64,000 bases of DNA from Actinomycetospora chiangmaiensis DSM 45062 (GCF_000379625.1 NZ_KB903217.1:35794-99793), one strand, 5' to 3'. Shown: positions 51,217 through 60,122, numbered from the stretch's first letter. Notes: generated by a model from the letters alone, not told the origin. Numbers and translations are program-made.

Positions 51217-51254
51217 CGATGTGACAGGGAATGTAATCGTTCCCTGTCACATCG
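51217..51254. promoter_or_regulatory. Perfect 15-bp inverted repeat around an 8-nt centre
   Basis: CGATGTGACAGGGAA (51217-51231), TGTAATCG, TTCCCTGTCACATCG (51240-51254). It lies in the 131-bp divergent region between the YCII-sigma operon and the DUF998 gene. The length and position suit an operator of a TetR-like dimer, but no TetR gene is nearby; an RNA hairpin is the alternative. Confidence 0.62.
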
Positions 51255-51298
51255 CGTGGTCCGACGTCCTCCCGACAGCCCGATCCGAGGAGGACGCC

Positions 51299-51913
51299 AT
51301 GACCACCACGCTCACCCGCCCCGCCGCCGAGACCACCCCGACCACCCCGACCACCCGCCGGCTGCTGCTCGCCGGGGCGATCGCCTCCCCGCTGTGGGGC
51401 GCCCTCGCCCTCGGCCAGGCGGCGACGCGGTCGGACTTCGACTTCACCGTCGAGCCGCTCTCGGCGCTCTCGACCGGATCGCTGGGCTGGCTGCAGATCA
51501 CCAACTTCGTCGTCGGCGGTCTGCTCACCGTCGCTGGCGCCCGCGGGCTCGGGCGCACGGTCTCGCGGGCCGTCGGGCGGTGGTGGACGGTGAGCGGCCT
51601 CGGACTCGTCGCGGCCGGCGCCTTCGTGCTCGACGCGCCGGGCAGCGGCACCCTGACCTGGCACGGGGCGGGTCACCTGCTGGCCGGCACCGTCTCGTTC
51701 GCGGCGCTGGCCGTCACCTGTGTGCTGCTCGCGGCGCACTTCCGGCGGGCGGGACGTCGTGGTGCCGCCGTGGTCTCGGTCCTGGCCGCGGTCAGCGTCG
51801 TCGCCGGCAACGCGTGGGCGACGACCGGCGGCGCGTACGGCTCGATGACGCTGGGGTTCGGCGTGCTCGCGGCGATGCTCTGGGTGTCCGGGGTGTGCGC
51901 TGCGCGCAGGTGA
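51299..51913 (+). CDS. DUF998 membrane protein
   Basis: 204 residues with about six hydrophobic helices after a Thr/Pro-rich N-terminus. Family-like features are LSALSTGSLGWLQITNFVVGG and the small-residue helices that follow. DUF998 proteins are uncharacterised. GAGGAGG precedes ATG 51299 at good distance. It is divergent from the ECF42 operon and shares a long palindrome with it, so it could be a target of the same control. Its stop codon lies inside a strong terminator hairpin. Confidence 0.75.
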   Translation: MTTTLTRPAAETTPTTPTTRRLLLAGAIASPLWGALALGQAATRSDFDFTVEPLSALSTGSLGWLQITNFVVGGLLTVAGARGLGRTVSRAVGRWWTVSGLGLVAAGAFVLDAPGSGTLTWHGAGHLLAGTVSFAALAVTCVLLAAHFRRAGRRGAAVVSVLAAVSVVAGNAWATTGGAYGSMTLGFGVLAAMLWVSGVCAARR

Positions 51914-51949
51914 GCACCAAGTGGGCCTATAGCCCCACTTAGTGCTCAC
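51910..51949. terminator. Strong bidirectional terminator hairpin
   Basis: GTGAGCACCAAGTGGG (51910-51925) pairs with CCCACTTAGTGCTCAC (51934-51949), 15 of 16 bp, with an 8-nt loop. It sits between the convergent DUF998 and dehydrogenase genes and includes the DUF998 stop codon. Confidence 0.72.
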
Positions 51950-51960
51950 GAGCGAAGCAC

Positions 51961-53004
51961 CTACAGATCGATCAGCACCTTCATCCGTGCGCCCTTGCGC
52001 AGCTCCTCGTAGACCGTGAGCAGGTCGTCGAGCGGCGCGTGGTCCACCCAGCCCTCGGGGCTGATCTCGCCGCGGGACATCGCGGCGATGACGGCGCGGT
52101 AGTCGTCGTCGGTGTAGGTCAGCGAGGCCACGATCTGCGCCTCGCCGAGCAGCAGGGCCGTCGGGTTGAGCTCCATCGCCTGCTCGTGGATGCCGACGAC
52201 GACCACCTTGCCCTGCGGTGCGAGGGCCCCGATCCCGGTGAGGATCGCGGCCCCCACCCCGGCGGCGTCGAACACGATCTGCGCGCCGAGCCCGTCGGTC
52301 GCCGCCGCGGCGGCCGCGGCCACCTCGGTCTCCGTCGGGTCGATGACGTACCCGGCCCCGAGCGCGGTGAGGATGTCGCGGCGGGCCGCCGACGGGTCGC
52401 TCGCGATGATGTTCTCGACGCCCCGGGCGCGGAGCGCGAAGAACAGTCCGACCCCGATCGGTCCGAGGCCCGCGATGACCGCGCACTCCCTGGACCCGAT
52501 GCCCGACACCTCGACGGCGTGGAAGGCCACGGCCATCGGCTCGACGAGCGCCCCCATCTCCAGCGAGACGTTCTCGGGCAGCGGGAACACCATGCTGTCG
52601 GGCAACACCGTGAACTCCGAGAGCCCGCCGCCGTGCCCGGACAGGCCGTGGAAGGCGAGCACGCGGCAGGTGTTCGGCGACCCGGCCCGGCAGGACGGGC
52701 ACTGCCCGCAGGTGATGGTCGGCCGCGCCGCCACCCGGTCGCCCTCGGCCACCCCGGTGACGCCCTCGCCGACGGCGACGACCGTCCCGGAGAACTCGTG
52801 TCCCAGGACGACGGGGGCGCTCACCCCGGTCTGCGGGTGCGGCTCGACCGGCACGAACGTCTCCGCGGCGAAGTACTCGTGCAGGTCCGAGCCGCACACG
52901 CCGTTGTGCGCGACCCGCAGCTTCACCTGCCCGGGCCCGGGGTCCGGCTCGTCGAGCTCGGAGATCCGGACGTCGTGGGGACGGTGGTAGACGGCGGCGC
53001 GCAT
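51961..53004 (-). CDS. Zinc-dependent 2,3-butanediol dehydrogenase-like MDR protein
   Basis: 347 residues. Catalytic zinc ligands in CGSDLHEY and GHEFSG, structural zinc cysteines in CGQCPSCRAGSPNTC, and a nucleotide-binding GLGPIGVG. Closest in pattern to (R,R)-butanediol dehydrogenase/sorbitol dehydrogenase. It follows the SDR gene by 35 bp on the same strand; the two oxidoreductases probably act on related alcohols or ketones such as acetoin and butanediol, which is inference. GGAGAGG lies before ATG 53004. Confidence 0.85.
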   Translation of the reverse strand: MRAAVYHRPHDVRISELDEPDPGPGQVKLRVAHNGVCGSDLHEYFAAETFVPVEPHPQTGVSAPVVLGHEFSGTVVAVGEGVTGVAEGDRVAARPTITCGQCPSCRAGSPNTCRVLAFHGLSGHGGGLSEFTVLPDSMVFPLPENVSLEMGALVEPMAVAFHAVEVSGIGSRECAVIAGLGPIGVGLFFALRARGVENIIASDPSAARRDILTALGAGYVIDPTETEVAAAAAAATDGLGAQIVFDAAGVGAAILTGIGALAPQGKVVVVGIHEQAMELNPTALLLGEAQIVASLTYTDDDYRAVIAAMSRGEISPEGWVDHAPLDDLLTVYEELRKGARMKVLIDL

Positions 53005-53039
53005 CGGTGGGGTCCTCTCCTGGCGACGGGTGGGTGGGT

Positions 53040-53798
53040 TTAGCCGCTCATGCCGCCGTCGATGGCGAAGGTCGAGCTGGTCACCATCGCGCTCGCGTCG
53101 GAGGCGAGGTAGAGGGCGGCCTGCGCGATCTCGTCGACCGTCGTGTGCCGGCCGAGCGGGATCATGGCGTCGAAGTCGCGGGCGGCGTCGGCCTGCGACT
53201 TGCCCGTCGCGGTCATCTCGATGTCGTCCTGGAAGGGCGTCGAGGTCGGCCCCGGGTGCAGGGTGTTGACGCGGATCCGCCGGGGCGCGCACTCCTTGGC
53301 GGCCGAGCGCATCAGGCCCACCTGGCCGTGCTTGGCCGCGACGTAGGCCGAGAGGTCCCCGAAGCCGACGAGCCCGACGACGCTCGAGGTGATGATGACG
53401 CTGCCGCCGTCGTTCATCCGGGGCAGCGAGTGCTTGAGGACGTGGAACGCCCCGCCGATGTGCACGGCGAGCGTGCGGGCGAAGACGTCCTCCGGGTAGT
53501 CGGGGATCTTCGCGACGGCGCCCGAGATGCCGGCGTTGGAGAACACCACGTCGAGCGGCCCGAACTTCTCGACGCCCGCGGTGACGGCGGCCGCGACGGC
53601 GGCGGAGTCGGTCACGTCGGCGACGACGGCGAGCGCGTGCTCGGAACCGATCTCCTTCTCGGCGGCCTCCAGCGCGGCCTGGTCGATCCCGACGAGGACC
53701 ACCTTCGCGCCCTCGCGCACGAAGAGCTTCGCGGAGGCGAGACCGATCCCGCTCTCACCGCCGGTGATCAGGGCGACCTTGTCCTGGAGCTGCGTCAT
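53040..53798 (-). CDS. Short-chain dehydrogenase/reductase (SDR)
   Basis: 252 residues of a classical SDR: cofactor motif TGGESGIG (TGxxxGIG), NAG in FSNAGISG, catalytic Ser in ITSSVVG, Y-x3-K in YVAAK, and the C-terminal FAIDGGMSG. NAD specificity is suggested by the Asp after strand 2 (VGID). Substrate unknown. First gene of a two-gene operon with the butanediol-type dehydrogenase, divergent from the 2-oxoacid dehydrogenase operon. The 211 bp between them show no clear promoter or operator to me. Confidence 0.87.
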   Translation of the reverse strand: MTQLQDKVALITGGESGIGLASAKLFVREGAKVVLVGIDQAALEAAEKEIGSEHALAVVADVTDSAAVAAAVTAGVEKFGPLDVVFSNAGISGAVAKIPDYPEDVFARTLAVHIGGAFHVLKHSLPRMNDGGSVIITSSVVGLVGFGDLSAYVAAKHGQVGLMRSAAKECAPRRIRVNTLHPGPTSTPFQDDIEMTATGKSQADAARDFDAMIPLGRHTTVDEIAQAALYLASDASAMVTSSTFAIDGGMSG

Positions 53799-54009
53799 GC
53801 CAGCAGTGGTAGGGGATGGGGGCCCCGGTGAGCAAGGCCACACTGCCCGACCGGCCAGGTCCGGTCGAACGATCATCCGGTCCTCGTCGTCCACGACTGG
53901 ACACCAGCGCAGGCCCGACGCATCATGGTGGACACATGGCCAGTCCGGCGGTCGGCGATCCCGAGCGGCGGACGGTGTCGAGGCACCGCGACCCGGTGGA
54001 GAGACCCTG

Positions 54010-55068
54010 ATGGAGACCTACGTCCTGCTCGGCGCGGACGGACGGCTGAGCGACGAGCCGGCCGCGCGCGACGTCACCCCCGAGCTGTGTCGGGGCCTGT
54101 ACCGCGACATGGTGCTGGCCCGGCGACTGGACTCCGAGGCCTACAGCCTGCAACGCCAGGGCGAGCTCGGGCTCTGGCTGCAGTGCCTCGGTCAGGAGGC
54201 CGCCCAGGTCGGCTCGATCCGCGCGATCCGCGACGACGACCCGGTGTTCCCCTCCTACCGCGACCACGCCGCCGCGCTCTGCCGCGGCATCGGCCCCGAG
54301 GCGCTGCTCGCGCAGTGGCGCGGGGTCCGGCAGAGCGGCTGGGATCCGGCCGAGCACCGCTTCGGCGTCTACACGCTGGTGCTCGCCGCCCAGCTGCTCC
54401 ACGCCGTCGGCTACGCGATGGGTGTGCAGCGCGACGGGACCGACGAGGTGGTCCTCGCCTACTTCGGCGACGGCTCCTCGAGCGAGGGCGAGGCGAACGA
54501 GGCGTTCAACTGGGCGGCGACGGTGAACGCCCCGGTGGTGTTCTTCTGCCAGAACAACCAGTGGGCGATCTCGACGCCGACGAGCCGTCAGTTCGGTGCC
54601 CCGCTCCACCGGCGCGCCGCCGGGTTCGGGCTCGCGACGGAGCTCGTCGACGGCAACGACGTCCTCGCCGTCCACGCGGCGACGCGGCGCGCGGCCGAGA
54701 CCGTCCGCCGGGGCGGGGGACCGGCGCTCGTCGAGGCCACCACCTACCGCATGGCCGGGCACTCGACCTCCGACGACCCGACCCGGTACCGGACCGAGGC
54801 CGAGCTCGACCACTGGCGGGCGCGCGACCCGATCGACCGGCTCCGGACCCTGCTGGACCGCGAGGGCTGGGCGGACGAGGCGTTCCACGCCGACCTCGAC
54901 GCCGAGGCCGACGCGTTGGGCGCCGAGACGCGGCGGGTGTGCCGGGCGATGCCCGACCCGGACCCGTCGACCATGTTCGACCACGTGCTGCCGGGCGGCT
55001 CGCCGGTCCTCGCCGCGCAGCGCGACGGCTACGCGGCCTACCTCGCCTCCTTCGAGGACGCCTCGTGA
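54010..55068 (+). CDS. Branched-chain 2-oxoacid dehydrogenase E1 alpha subunit
   Basis: 352 residues. The thiamine-diphosphate motif begins GDGSSSEGEANEAFNW and ends in QNNQWAIS; YRMAGHSTSDDPTRYR is the phosphorylation-loop region of E1 alpha subunits. With E1 beta and E2 it forms the complex that decarboxylates 2-oxo acids from Val, Leu and Ile, supplying branched acyl-CoA starters. ATG 54010 has GGAGAG upstream. Stop overlaps the E1 beta start by 4 nt. Confidence 0.9.
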   Translation: METYVLLGADGRLSDEPAARDVTPELCRGLYRDMVLARRLDSEAYSLQRQGELGLWLQCLGQEAAQVGSIRAIRDDDPVFPSYRDHAAALCRGIGPEALLAQWRGVRQSGWDPAEHRFGVYTLVLAAQLLHAVGYAMGVQRDGTDEVVLAYFGDGSSSEGEANEAFNWAATVNAPVVFFCQNNQWAISTPTSRQFGAPLHRRAAGFGLATELVDGNDVLAVHAATRRAAETVRRGGGPALVEATTYRMAGHSTSDDPTRYRTEAELDHWRARDPIDRLRTLLDREGWADEAFHADLDAEADALGAETRRVCRAMPDPDPSTMFDHVLPGGSPVLAAQRDGYAAYLASFEDAS

Positions 55069-56033
55069 CCACCACCCTGTCCCGCGCGCTCACCACCGCC
55101 CTGCACCACGCCCTCGAGACCGACCCGAAGGTCCTGGTGATGGGGCAGGACGTCGGCGGCCTCGGCGGCGTCTTCCGCGTGACCGACGGCCTGCAGAAGG
55201 ACTTCGGGCCGGACCGCGTGATCGACACCCCGATCGCCGAGGCGGGCATCGTCGGGACCGCCATCGGGCTCGCGCAGCGCGGCTACCGCCCGGTGTGCGA
55301 GATCCAGTTCGACGGCTTCGTCTACCCGGCGTTCAACCAGATCGTCTCCCAGCTCGCGAAGATGCACGCCCGCACGGGCGGCGCGATCACACTGCCGGTG
55401 GTCATCCGCATCCCGGTGTCGGGCGGTATCGGCGCGGTCGAGCACCACTCGGAGTCCAACGAGGCCTACTTCGCCCACACCGCCGGGCTGCGGGTGGTCG
55501 CCGCGGCCACCCCGCAGGACGCGCACTGGCTCTTGCGCCAGGCCATCGAGTCCGACGACCCGGTGATCTTCTTCGAGCCGAAGTGCCGGTACTGGTCGAA
55601 GGGCGAGGTCGCGGACGGGCCCGACCTCCCGATGCACGCCGCCCGCACCGTCCGCCCCGGCGGCGACCTGACCCTGCTGACCTGGGGCTCCATGGTCGAG
55701 ACCTGCCTCGCCGCGGCGGCCGCCGCGGAGGAGGAGGGGCACGACCTCGAGGTCGTCGACCTGCGCTCGCTCGCGCCGATCGACGTCGAGGCCCTCGTCG
55801 GGGCGGTCGGGCGGACCGGACGCGCCGTCGTCGTCCACGAGGCCCCGGTCACCGGCGGGCTGGGCGGCGAGGTCGCCGCGTCCCTGGCCGAACGCTGCTT
55901 CGACCGCCTCGAGGCGCCGGTGCGCCGCGTCGGCGGCTTCGACGTGCCCTACCCCGCCGCCCGGCTCGAGTCCCACTACCGCCCGGACCTCGACCGCGTC
56001 CTCGACGCCGTCGACCGCACGCTCGCGTACTAG
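55065..56033 (+). CDS. Branched-chain 2-oxoacid dehydrogenase E1 beta subunit
   Basis: 322 residues of the transketolase central/C-terminal type: GQDVGGLGGVFRVTDGLQ, DTPIAEAGIVGTAIGLAQRG, GGIGAVEHHSESNEAYFAHTAG and the C-terminal VVHEAPVTGG. GTG 55065 overlaps the alpha subunit stop (GTGA). It pairs with the alpha subunit to form the E1 heterotetramer. Confidence 0.92.
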   Translation: MTTTLSRALTTALHHALETDPKVLVMGQDVGGLGGVFRVTDGLQKDFGPDRVIDTPIAEAGIVGTAIGLAQRGYRPVCEIQFDGFVYPAFNQIVSQLAKMHARTGGAITLPVVIRIPVSGGIGAVEHHSESNEAYFAHTAGLRVVAAATPQDAHWLLRQAIESDDPVIFFEPKCRYWSKGEVADGPDLPMHAARTVRPGGDLTLLTWGSMVETCLAAAAAAEEEGHDLEVVDLRSLAPIDVEALVGAVGRTGRAVVVHEAPVTGGLGGEVAASLAERCFDRLEAPVRRVGGFDVPYPAARLESHYRPDLDRVLDAVDRTLAY

Positions 56034-56041
56034 GGGGCGCC

Positions 56042-57283
56042 GTGACCCGCGAGACCTTCCGCCTCCCCGACGTCGGGGAGGGGCTGACCGAGGCCGACGT
56101 CCTGCAGTGGCACGTCGCCGTCGGGGACACCGTGACCGTCAACCAGACCCTCGTCGAGGTCGAGACCGCGAAGGCGGCCGTCGAACTCCCGTGCCCGTTC
56201 GACGGGACGGTGCGGGAGCTCCTCGCGGCCGAGGGCGACACCGTCGCGGTCGGCTCCCCGCTCATCACGATCGCCACCGGGGCCGAGGAGCCGGAGCCGG
56301 CACCCGCCGCGTCGGAGGGGTCCGGGGCCGTCCTCGTCGGCTACGGCACCAGCGCCGCCGCGACCCGCCGTCGTCGACGGCGACCCGTGACGCCCGAGCC
56401 GGCCCGACCCGACGTCGGGAACGGGAACGGGGAGCGCCCCCGCGCGACGCCGCCGGTGCGGAAGATGGCCAAGGACGCCGGCGTCGACCTCGCGGCGGTG
56501 GCCCACGACGGCGAGCGCATCTCACGCGAGGACGTCCGCCGCCACCTCGAGCGGGACGAGGCGCCGTCGACGCCGGCCGAGCCGGGAGAGACCCGCGAGC
56601 GCATCGCGGGCGTCCGCAAGGCGACCGCGGCCGCCGTCACCGCGAGCGCCTTCACCGCGCCGCACGTCACCGAGTTCCTCACCGTCGACGTCACCGAGAC
56701 CGTGGCGACGGTCGCCGCGCTCAAGGAGCACCCAGCGTTCGCCGGGGTGCGCGTGACGCCGTTGCTGCTGGTCGCCCGCGCGCTGCTCTCCGCGATCCGC
56801 CACCACCCGGAGGTGAACGCGCGGTGGGACGAGGCGAACCAGGAGATCGTCCGGCTCCGGACGGTGAACCTCGGGATCGCCGCCGCCACCGGGCGCGGCC
56901 TCATCGTGCCCAACGTTCCCGACGCCGGGTCGCTGACGCTGCCCGGGCTGGCCCGGGCCCTGGAGGACCTGACGACGACGGCGCGCGCGGGCCGGACGCC
57001 GCCGGAGCGGATGCGGGGCGGGACGGTGACGATCACCAACGTCGGGGTGTTCGGCGTGGACGCCGCGACCCCGATCCTGAATCCAGGGGAGTCGGCGATC
57101 CTCGCCGTCGGCGAGATCGCCCGGCGACCCTGGGAGTACCGCGGGGAGGTGGCGTTGCGCGAGGTCACGACCCTCTCGCTGAGCTTCGACCACCGGCTGG
57201 TCGACGGCGAGCTGGGCTCGAGGGTGCTGGCGCGCGTCGCAGCCGTGCTGCGCGATCCCGCGCGGGAGTTGCTCCTCGACTGA
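56042..57283 (+). CDS. Dihydrolipoamide acyltransferase (E2) of the 2-oxoacid dehydrogenase complex
   Basis: 413 residues: one lipoyl domain (1-80; lipoyl Lys K44 in VETAKAAVE), a linker rich in Pro and Arg, a peripheral-subunit-binding domain (about 140-175, beginning TPPVRKMAKDAGVDL) and the catalytic domain with HRLVDG near the end. No E3 (dihydrolipoamide dehydrogenase) gene follows, so E3 must be encoded elsewhere. GTG 56042 lies 8 nt after the E1 beta stop. The stop abuts that of the convergent Lrp gene with no gap. Confidence 0.92.
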   Translation: MTRETFRLPDVGEGLTEADVLQWHVAVGDTVTVNQTLVEVETAKAAVELPCPFDGTVRELLAAEGDTVAVGSPLITIATGAEEPEPAPAASEGSGAVLVGYGTSAAATRRRRRRPVTPEPARPDVGNGNGERPRATPPVRKMAKDAGVDLAAVAHDGERISREDVRRHLERDEAPSTPAEPGETRERIAGVRKATAAAVTASAFTAPHVTEFLTVDVTETVATVAALKEHPAFAGVRVTPLLLVARALLSAIRHHPEVNARWDEANQEIVRLRTVNLGIAAATGRGLIVPNVPDAGSLTLPGLARALEDLTTTARAGRTPPERMRGGTVTITNVGVFGVDAATPILNPGESAILAVGEIARRPWEYRGEVALREVTTLSLSFDHRLVDGELGSRVLARVAAVLRDPARELLLD

Positions 57284-57739
57284 CTACTCCTCGACCGACC
57301 CCGTGCGGCGGCGCGTGTCCAGGATGATCATCGTCTCGCTGTGCTGGAAGTCCGCAACCGACCAGACGTCGGCGAGGAGCACCTCGCGCAGGTGGTTCTG
57401 GTCGCGGACCAGCAGGGTCAGCACGAGGTCCCAGCGCCCGGTCACGAGCTGGATGGAGCGGACCTCGGAGATGCCGGAGAGCAGGTCGATCGTCGTCTCG
57501 ACCGGCTTGCCCTGCCGCAGCTCGATCGCGACCAGCACCTCGAGCCCGTAGCCGAGGGCGGCCGGGTCGACGTCGAGGGTCCAGCCCCGGATCACGCCAC
57601 GCTCCTGGAGGCGCTCGAGGCGCTCGCCGACCGCGCCGGGGGACATGCCGATGGCGCGGGACAGGCTCCGGGCCGACGCCCGCGGATCGGCGCCGAGCAG
57701 ACGCAGCAGCTGCCGGTCGACGTCGTCCACCGAGGCCAT
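57284..57739 (-). CDS. Lrp/AsnC-family regulator (BkdR-like)
   Basis: 151 residues: N-terminal HTH (ASARSLSRAIGMSPGAVGERLERLQERGVI) and a C-terminal RAM ligand domain (VTGRWDLVLTLLVRD). Lrp-type proteins often control branched-chain 2-oxoacid dehydrogenase operons, and this gene faces one directly. TACCGT (57746-57751, minus strand) ends 6 nt before ATG 57739, so the mRNA is probably leaderless. Only 42 bp separate it from the divergent pimA start, so it might also affect pimA. Confidence 0.88.
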   Translation of the reverse strand: MASVDDVDRQLLRLLGADPRASARSLSRAIGMSPGAVGERLERLQERGVIRGWTLDVDPAALGYGLEVLVAIELRQGKPVETTIDLLSGISEVRSIQLVTGRWDLVLTLLVRDQNHLREVLLADVWSVADFQHSETMIILDTRRRTGSVEE

Positions 57740-57745
57740 CGGTGC

Positions 57746-57774
57746 ACGGTACTCCTGCCGTGGGCTGCCACACT
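57746..57774. promoter_or_regulatory. Back-to-back leaderless promoters of lrp-like gene and pimA
   Basis: TACCGT on the minus strand (57746-57751) lies 6 nt from the Lrp start, and CACACT on the plus strand (57769-57774) lies 7 nt from the pimA start. Each promoter's -35 region must extend into the other gene. Confidence 0.42.
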
Positions 57775-57781
57775 GTCACCA

Positions 57782-58951
57782 ATGCGCGTCGGCATCGTGT
57801 GTCCCTACTCGCTGGACGTGGCGGGCGGCGTGCAGGCCCACGTGCTGGATCTGGCCCGCGCACTGCAGGGTCTGGGCCACGACGTCGACGTGCTCGCGCC
57901 GGCGAGCGAGTCGACCCCGGTGCCGGCGTTCGTCACCCGGGCGGGCCGGGCGGTCGCCATCCCGTACAACGGCTCGGTCGCGCGGCTGACGTTCGGCCCG
58001 GTGTCGATGCACCGGGTGCGGCGCTGGCTCGCGGCGGGCGACTTCGACGTGCTGCACCTGCACGAGCCGACCGCCCCGAGCCTGTCGATGCTGGCGCTCG
58101 CGGTGGCCGAGGGACCCGTCGTCGCCACCTTCCACACCTCGACCCCGCGCTCGCGGACCATGCTCGCGTTCCAGCCCCTGCTGCGGCCGCTGCTCGAGCG
58201 CGTCACGGCCCGGATCGCGGTGTCGCCGCTGGCCCGCCAGGTCTACGTCGAGCACCTCGGCGGGGACGCGGTGGAGATCCCGAACGGGGTCGACGTCCCG
58301 GCGATCTCGGCGGCGGCCGCCGACCCGTTGCCGCGCCCCCCGGGACCGCCGACCGTCGGCTTCGTCGGCCGGTTCGACGAGCCGCGCAAGGGGATGCCGA
58401 TCCTGCTCGAGGCGCTGGCGCCGCTGGAGGCCCGCCTCCTCGTCGTCGGGCGCGGCGACGTGGCCGACCTGCGCCGCCGGCTGCCCGCGGCCCTGACCGA
58501 CCGGGTCGACGTGCTCGGCGCGGTCGACGACCGCACGAAGGCCCGCGCGCTCGGCGCGATGGACGTGCTGGCCACCCCCAACACCGGCGGCGAGAGCTTC
58601 GGCATCGTCGTCGCCGAGGGGCTCGCCGCCGGCACGCCGGTGGCGGCGAGCGACATCGAGGCCTTCCGCCGGGTGCTCACCGACCCCGAGACCGGGGCGC
58701 CCGCCGGGCTGCTCCTCCCGCCCGACGACCCCGCCGCGTGGACCGCCGGACTCGCCGCGCTCCTCGGGGATCCGTCCCGACGACGGGCGCTCGCGACGGC
58801 CGGGCGGGCCCGCGTCCGGGCCTTCGACTGGAGTGCCGTGGCGGCCGCCGTGCTGCGGGTCTACGAGGTCGCCGTGGCGGCCGACCCGCGGCCGGTGGCG
58901 GCCCTCGCCGAGCCCGCCCTGCGCGCCGGGCGGGCCGTGCCCCGGCGGTAA
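57782..58951 (+). CDS. pimA: Phosphatidylinositol alpha-mannosyltransferase PimA
   Basis: 389-residue GT-B, GT4-family glycosyltransferase. Visible features: GGVQAHV near the N-terminus, HLHEPTAPS and FHTSTPRSR (acceptor side), VGFVGRFDEPRKG at the domain switch, and NTGGESFGIVVAEGLA with the GDP-mannose-binding E-x7-E. It transfers the first mannose from GDP-Man to phosphatidylinositol at the inner membrane face. In mycobacteria it follows patA directly; here it is 24 kb away and has its own promoter-like element. Confidence 0.92.
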   Translation: MRVGIVCPYSLDVAGGVQAHVLDLARALQGLGHDVDVLAPASESTPVPAFVTRAGRAVAIPYNGSVARLTFGPVSMHRVRRWLAAGDFDVLHLHEPTAPSLSMLALAVAEGPVVATFHTSTPRSRTMLAFQPLLRPLLERVTARIAVSPLARQVYVEHLGGDAVEIPNGVDVPAISAAAADPLPRPPGPPTVGFVGRFDEPRKGMPILLEALAPLEARLLVVGRGDVADLRRRLPAALTDRVDVLGAVDDRTKARALGAMDVLATPNTGGESFGIVVAEGLAAGTPVAASDIEAFRRVLTDPETGAPAGLLLPPDDPAAWTAGLAALLGDPSRRRALATAGRARVRAFDWSAVAAAVLRVYEVAVAADPRPVAALAEPALRAGRAVPRR

Positions 58952-58960
58952 CCTCCCCGG

Positions 58961-60001
58961 GTGAACGTGTTCGGGCCGGGCGGGTGGGTCCTCGTCGTCG
59001 TCATCGCCGTGGTCGTCGTGCTGCTGCTGGTGACGGCGCTCGTCGCGATCGGCCGCGCCCGCCGGCTCGACCGGCTGCACGTACGGGTCGACGCCGCACG
59101 GCGCGGGCTCGTCGCGGCGCTGGACCGGCGGGCCGCCGTGGTCCGCGCGGTCGCCGCCACGGCCCCGCCGTCGGCGCTCTCGCCGACCGACCGCCGGGCG
59201 CTGCGCGCGGCCGCCCGCGTCGCGGAGGCGACGGGGGAGGGGCGGGGCCGCGAGGCCGCGGAGAACGACCTCGTGGCGCGCCGCTCGCCGCTGGAGACCG
59301 CGACGCTCCCGCCGGACCTCTCCGCCGAGCTCGCCGACGCCGACGCCCGGGTGGTGGTGGCCCGCCGGATCCACAACGACGCGGTGCGCGACACCCGGGC
59401 GCTGCGCGGGCGTCGGATGGTCCGGGCCCTGCGCCTGGCCGGGACCGCGCCCTACCCGGAGTACTTCGACATCGCCGAGCCCGCGGCCGACCCGGGACCC
59501 ACCGGGTCGTCGGGTGGGGCCGGCGAACCGGCGGTCGCCCGCGACGCGGCGCGCATCGTGGTCCTGGATCCCGACGAGCGGGTCCTGCTCTTCGAGGGCG
59601 TCGACCCGGCCCGGCCGACCGAGGCGTTCTGGTTCACCCCCGGCGGCGGGATCGAGCCGGGCGAGGAGCCACGGGAGGCCGCGTCGCGCGAACTGCGCGA
59701 GGAGACGGGGATGGCTGGGGAGCTCGCCGACCCGGTCTGGGTGCGCGACGTGGTGTTCAGCCACGACGGTGTCGCCTACGCGGCGCGCGAGCTGTTCTTC
59801 CTGCTGCGGGTGGACCCGGTGCCCGAGATCGACGTCTCCGGCTTCACCGAGCTCGAGCGGCGCACGGTGCGGCGCCACCGCTGGTGGACCCGCACGGAGC
59901 TGGCCGCCACCGTCGACGTCGTCTACCCCCGCCAGCTCGCGGACCTGCTCGGCGATCCCGGGTCGATCGACCCGGTCGACGCGCCGGTGCCGATCCAGTA
60001 G
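58961..60001 (+). CDS. Membrane-anchored NUDIX hydrolase with LemA-like segment (Rv2609c-like)
   Basis: 346 residues: one N-terminal transmembrane helix (about 9-30), a LemA-like helical region ([24 protein letters not shown] begins it) and a C-terminal NUDIX domain with box [20 protein letters not shown] followed by TG. Substrate unknown. TAACCT ends 6 nt before GTG 58961, so it may have its own leaderless transcript although it is 9 nt after pimA. The pimA-NUDIX-pdxS order is conserved in mycobacteria. Confidence 0.82.
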   Translation: MNVFGPGGWVLVVVIAVVVVLLLVTALVAIGRARRLDRLHVRVDAARRGLVAALDRRAAVVRAVAATAPPSALSPTDRRALRAAARVAEATGEGRGREAAENDLVARRSPLETATLPPDLSAELADADARVVVARRIHNDAVRDTRALRGRRMVRALRLAGTAPYPEYFDIAEPAADPGPTGSSGGAGEPAVARDAARIVVLDPDERVLLFEGVDPARPTEAFWFTPGGGIEPGEEPREAASRELREETGMAGELADPVWVRDVVFSHDGVAYAARELFFLLRVDPVPEIDVSGFTELERRTVRRHRWWTRTELAATVDVVYPRQLADLLGDPGSIDPVDAPVPIQ

Positions 60002-60056
60002 GGCGGTTCCCGGTCGATTCAGGACGTCGGTCCGGTGGGGCGTGACCGATGACGCC

Positions 60057-60085
60057 CTGACGTCGTCGGGGGTCGCGTTTAGCAT
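60057..60085 (+). promoter_or_regulatory. Probable pdxS promoter
   Basis: CTGACG (60057-60062), 17 bp, TAGCAT (60080-60085). Predicted start near 60092, with GGAGG before GTG 60123. Confidence 0.45.
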
Positions 60086-60122
60086 CGGACGCGTACCCAC
60101 CGTCGTCGTTGGAGGCCCGCTC

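Noticed and set aside
33532..57781. Integrative element with att sites and a tRNA target
   Set aside because: No tRNA gene, no flanking direct repeat that I can see, and no intact integrase; only a truncated recombinase domain fused to a sigma factor. Described instead as a synteny interruption.
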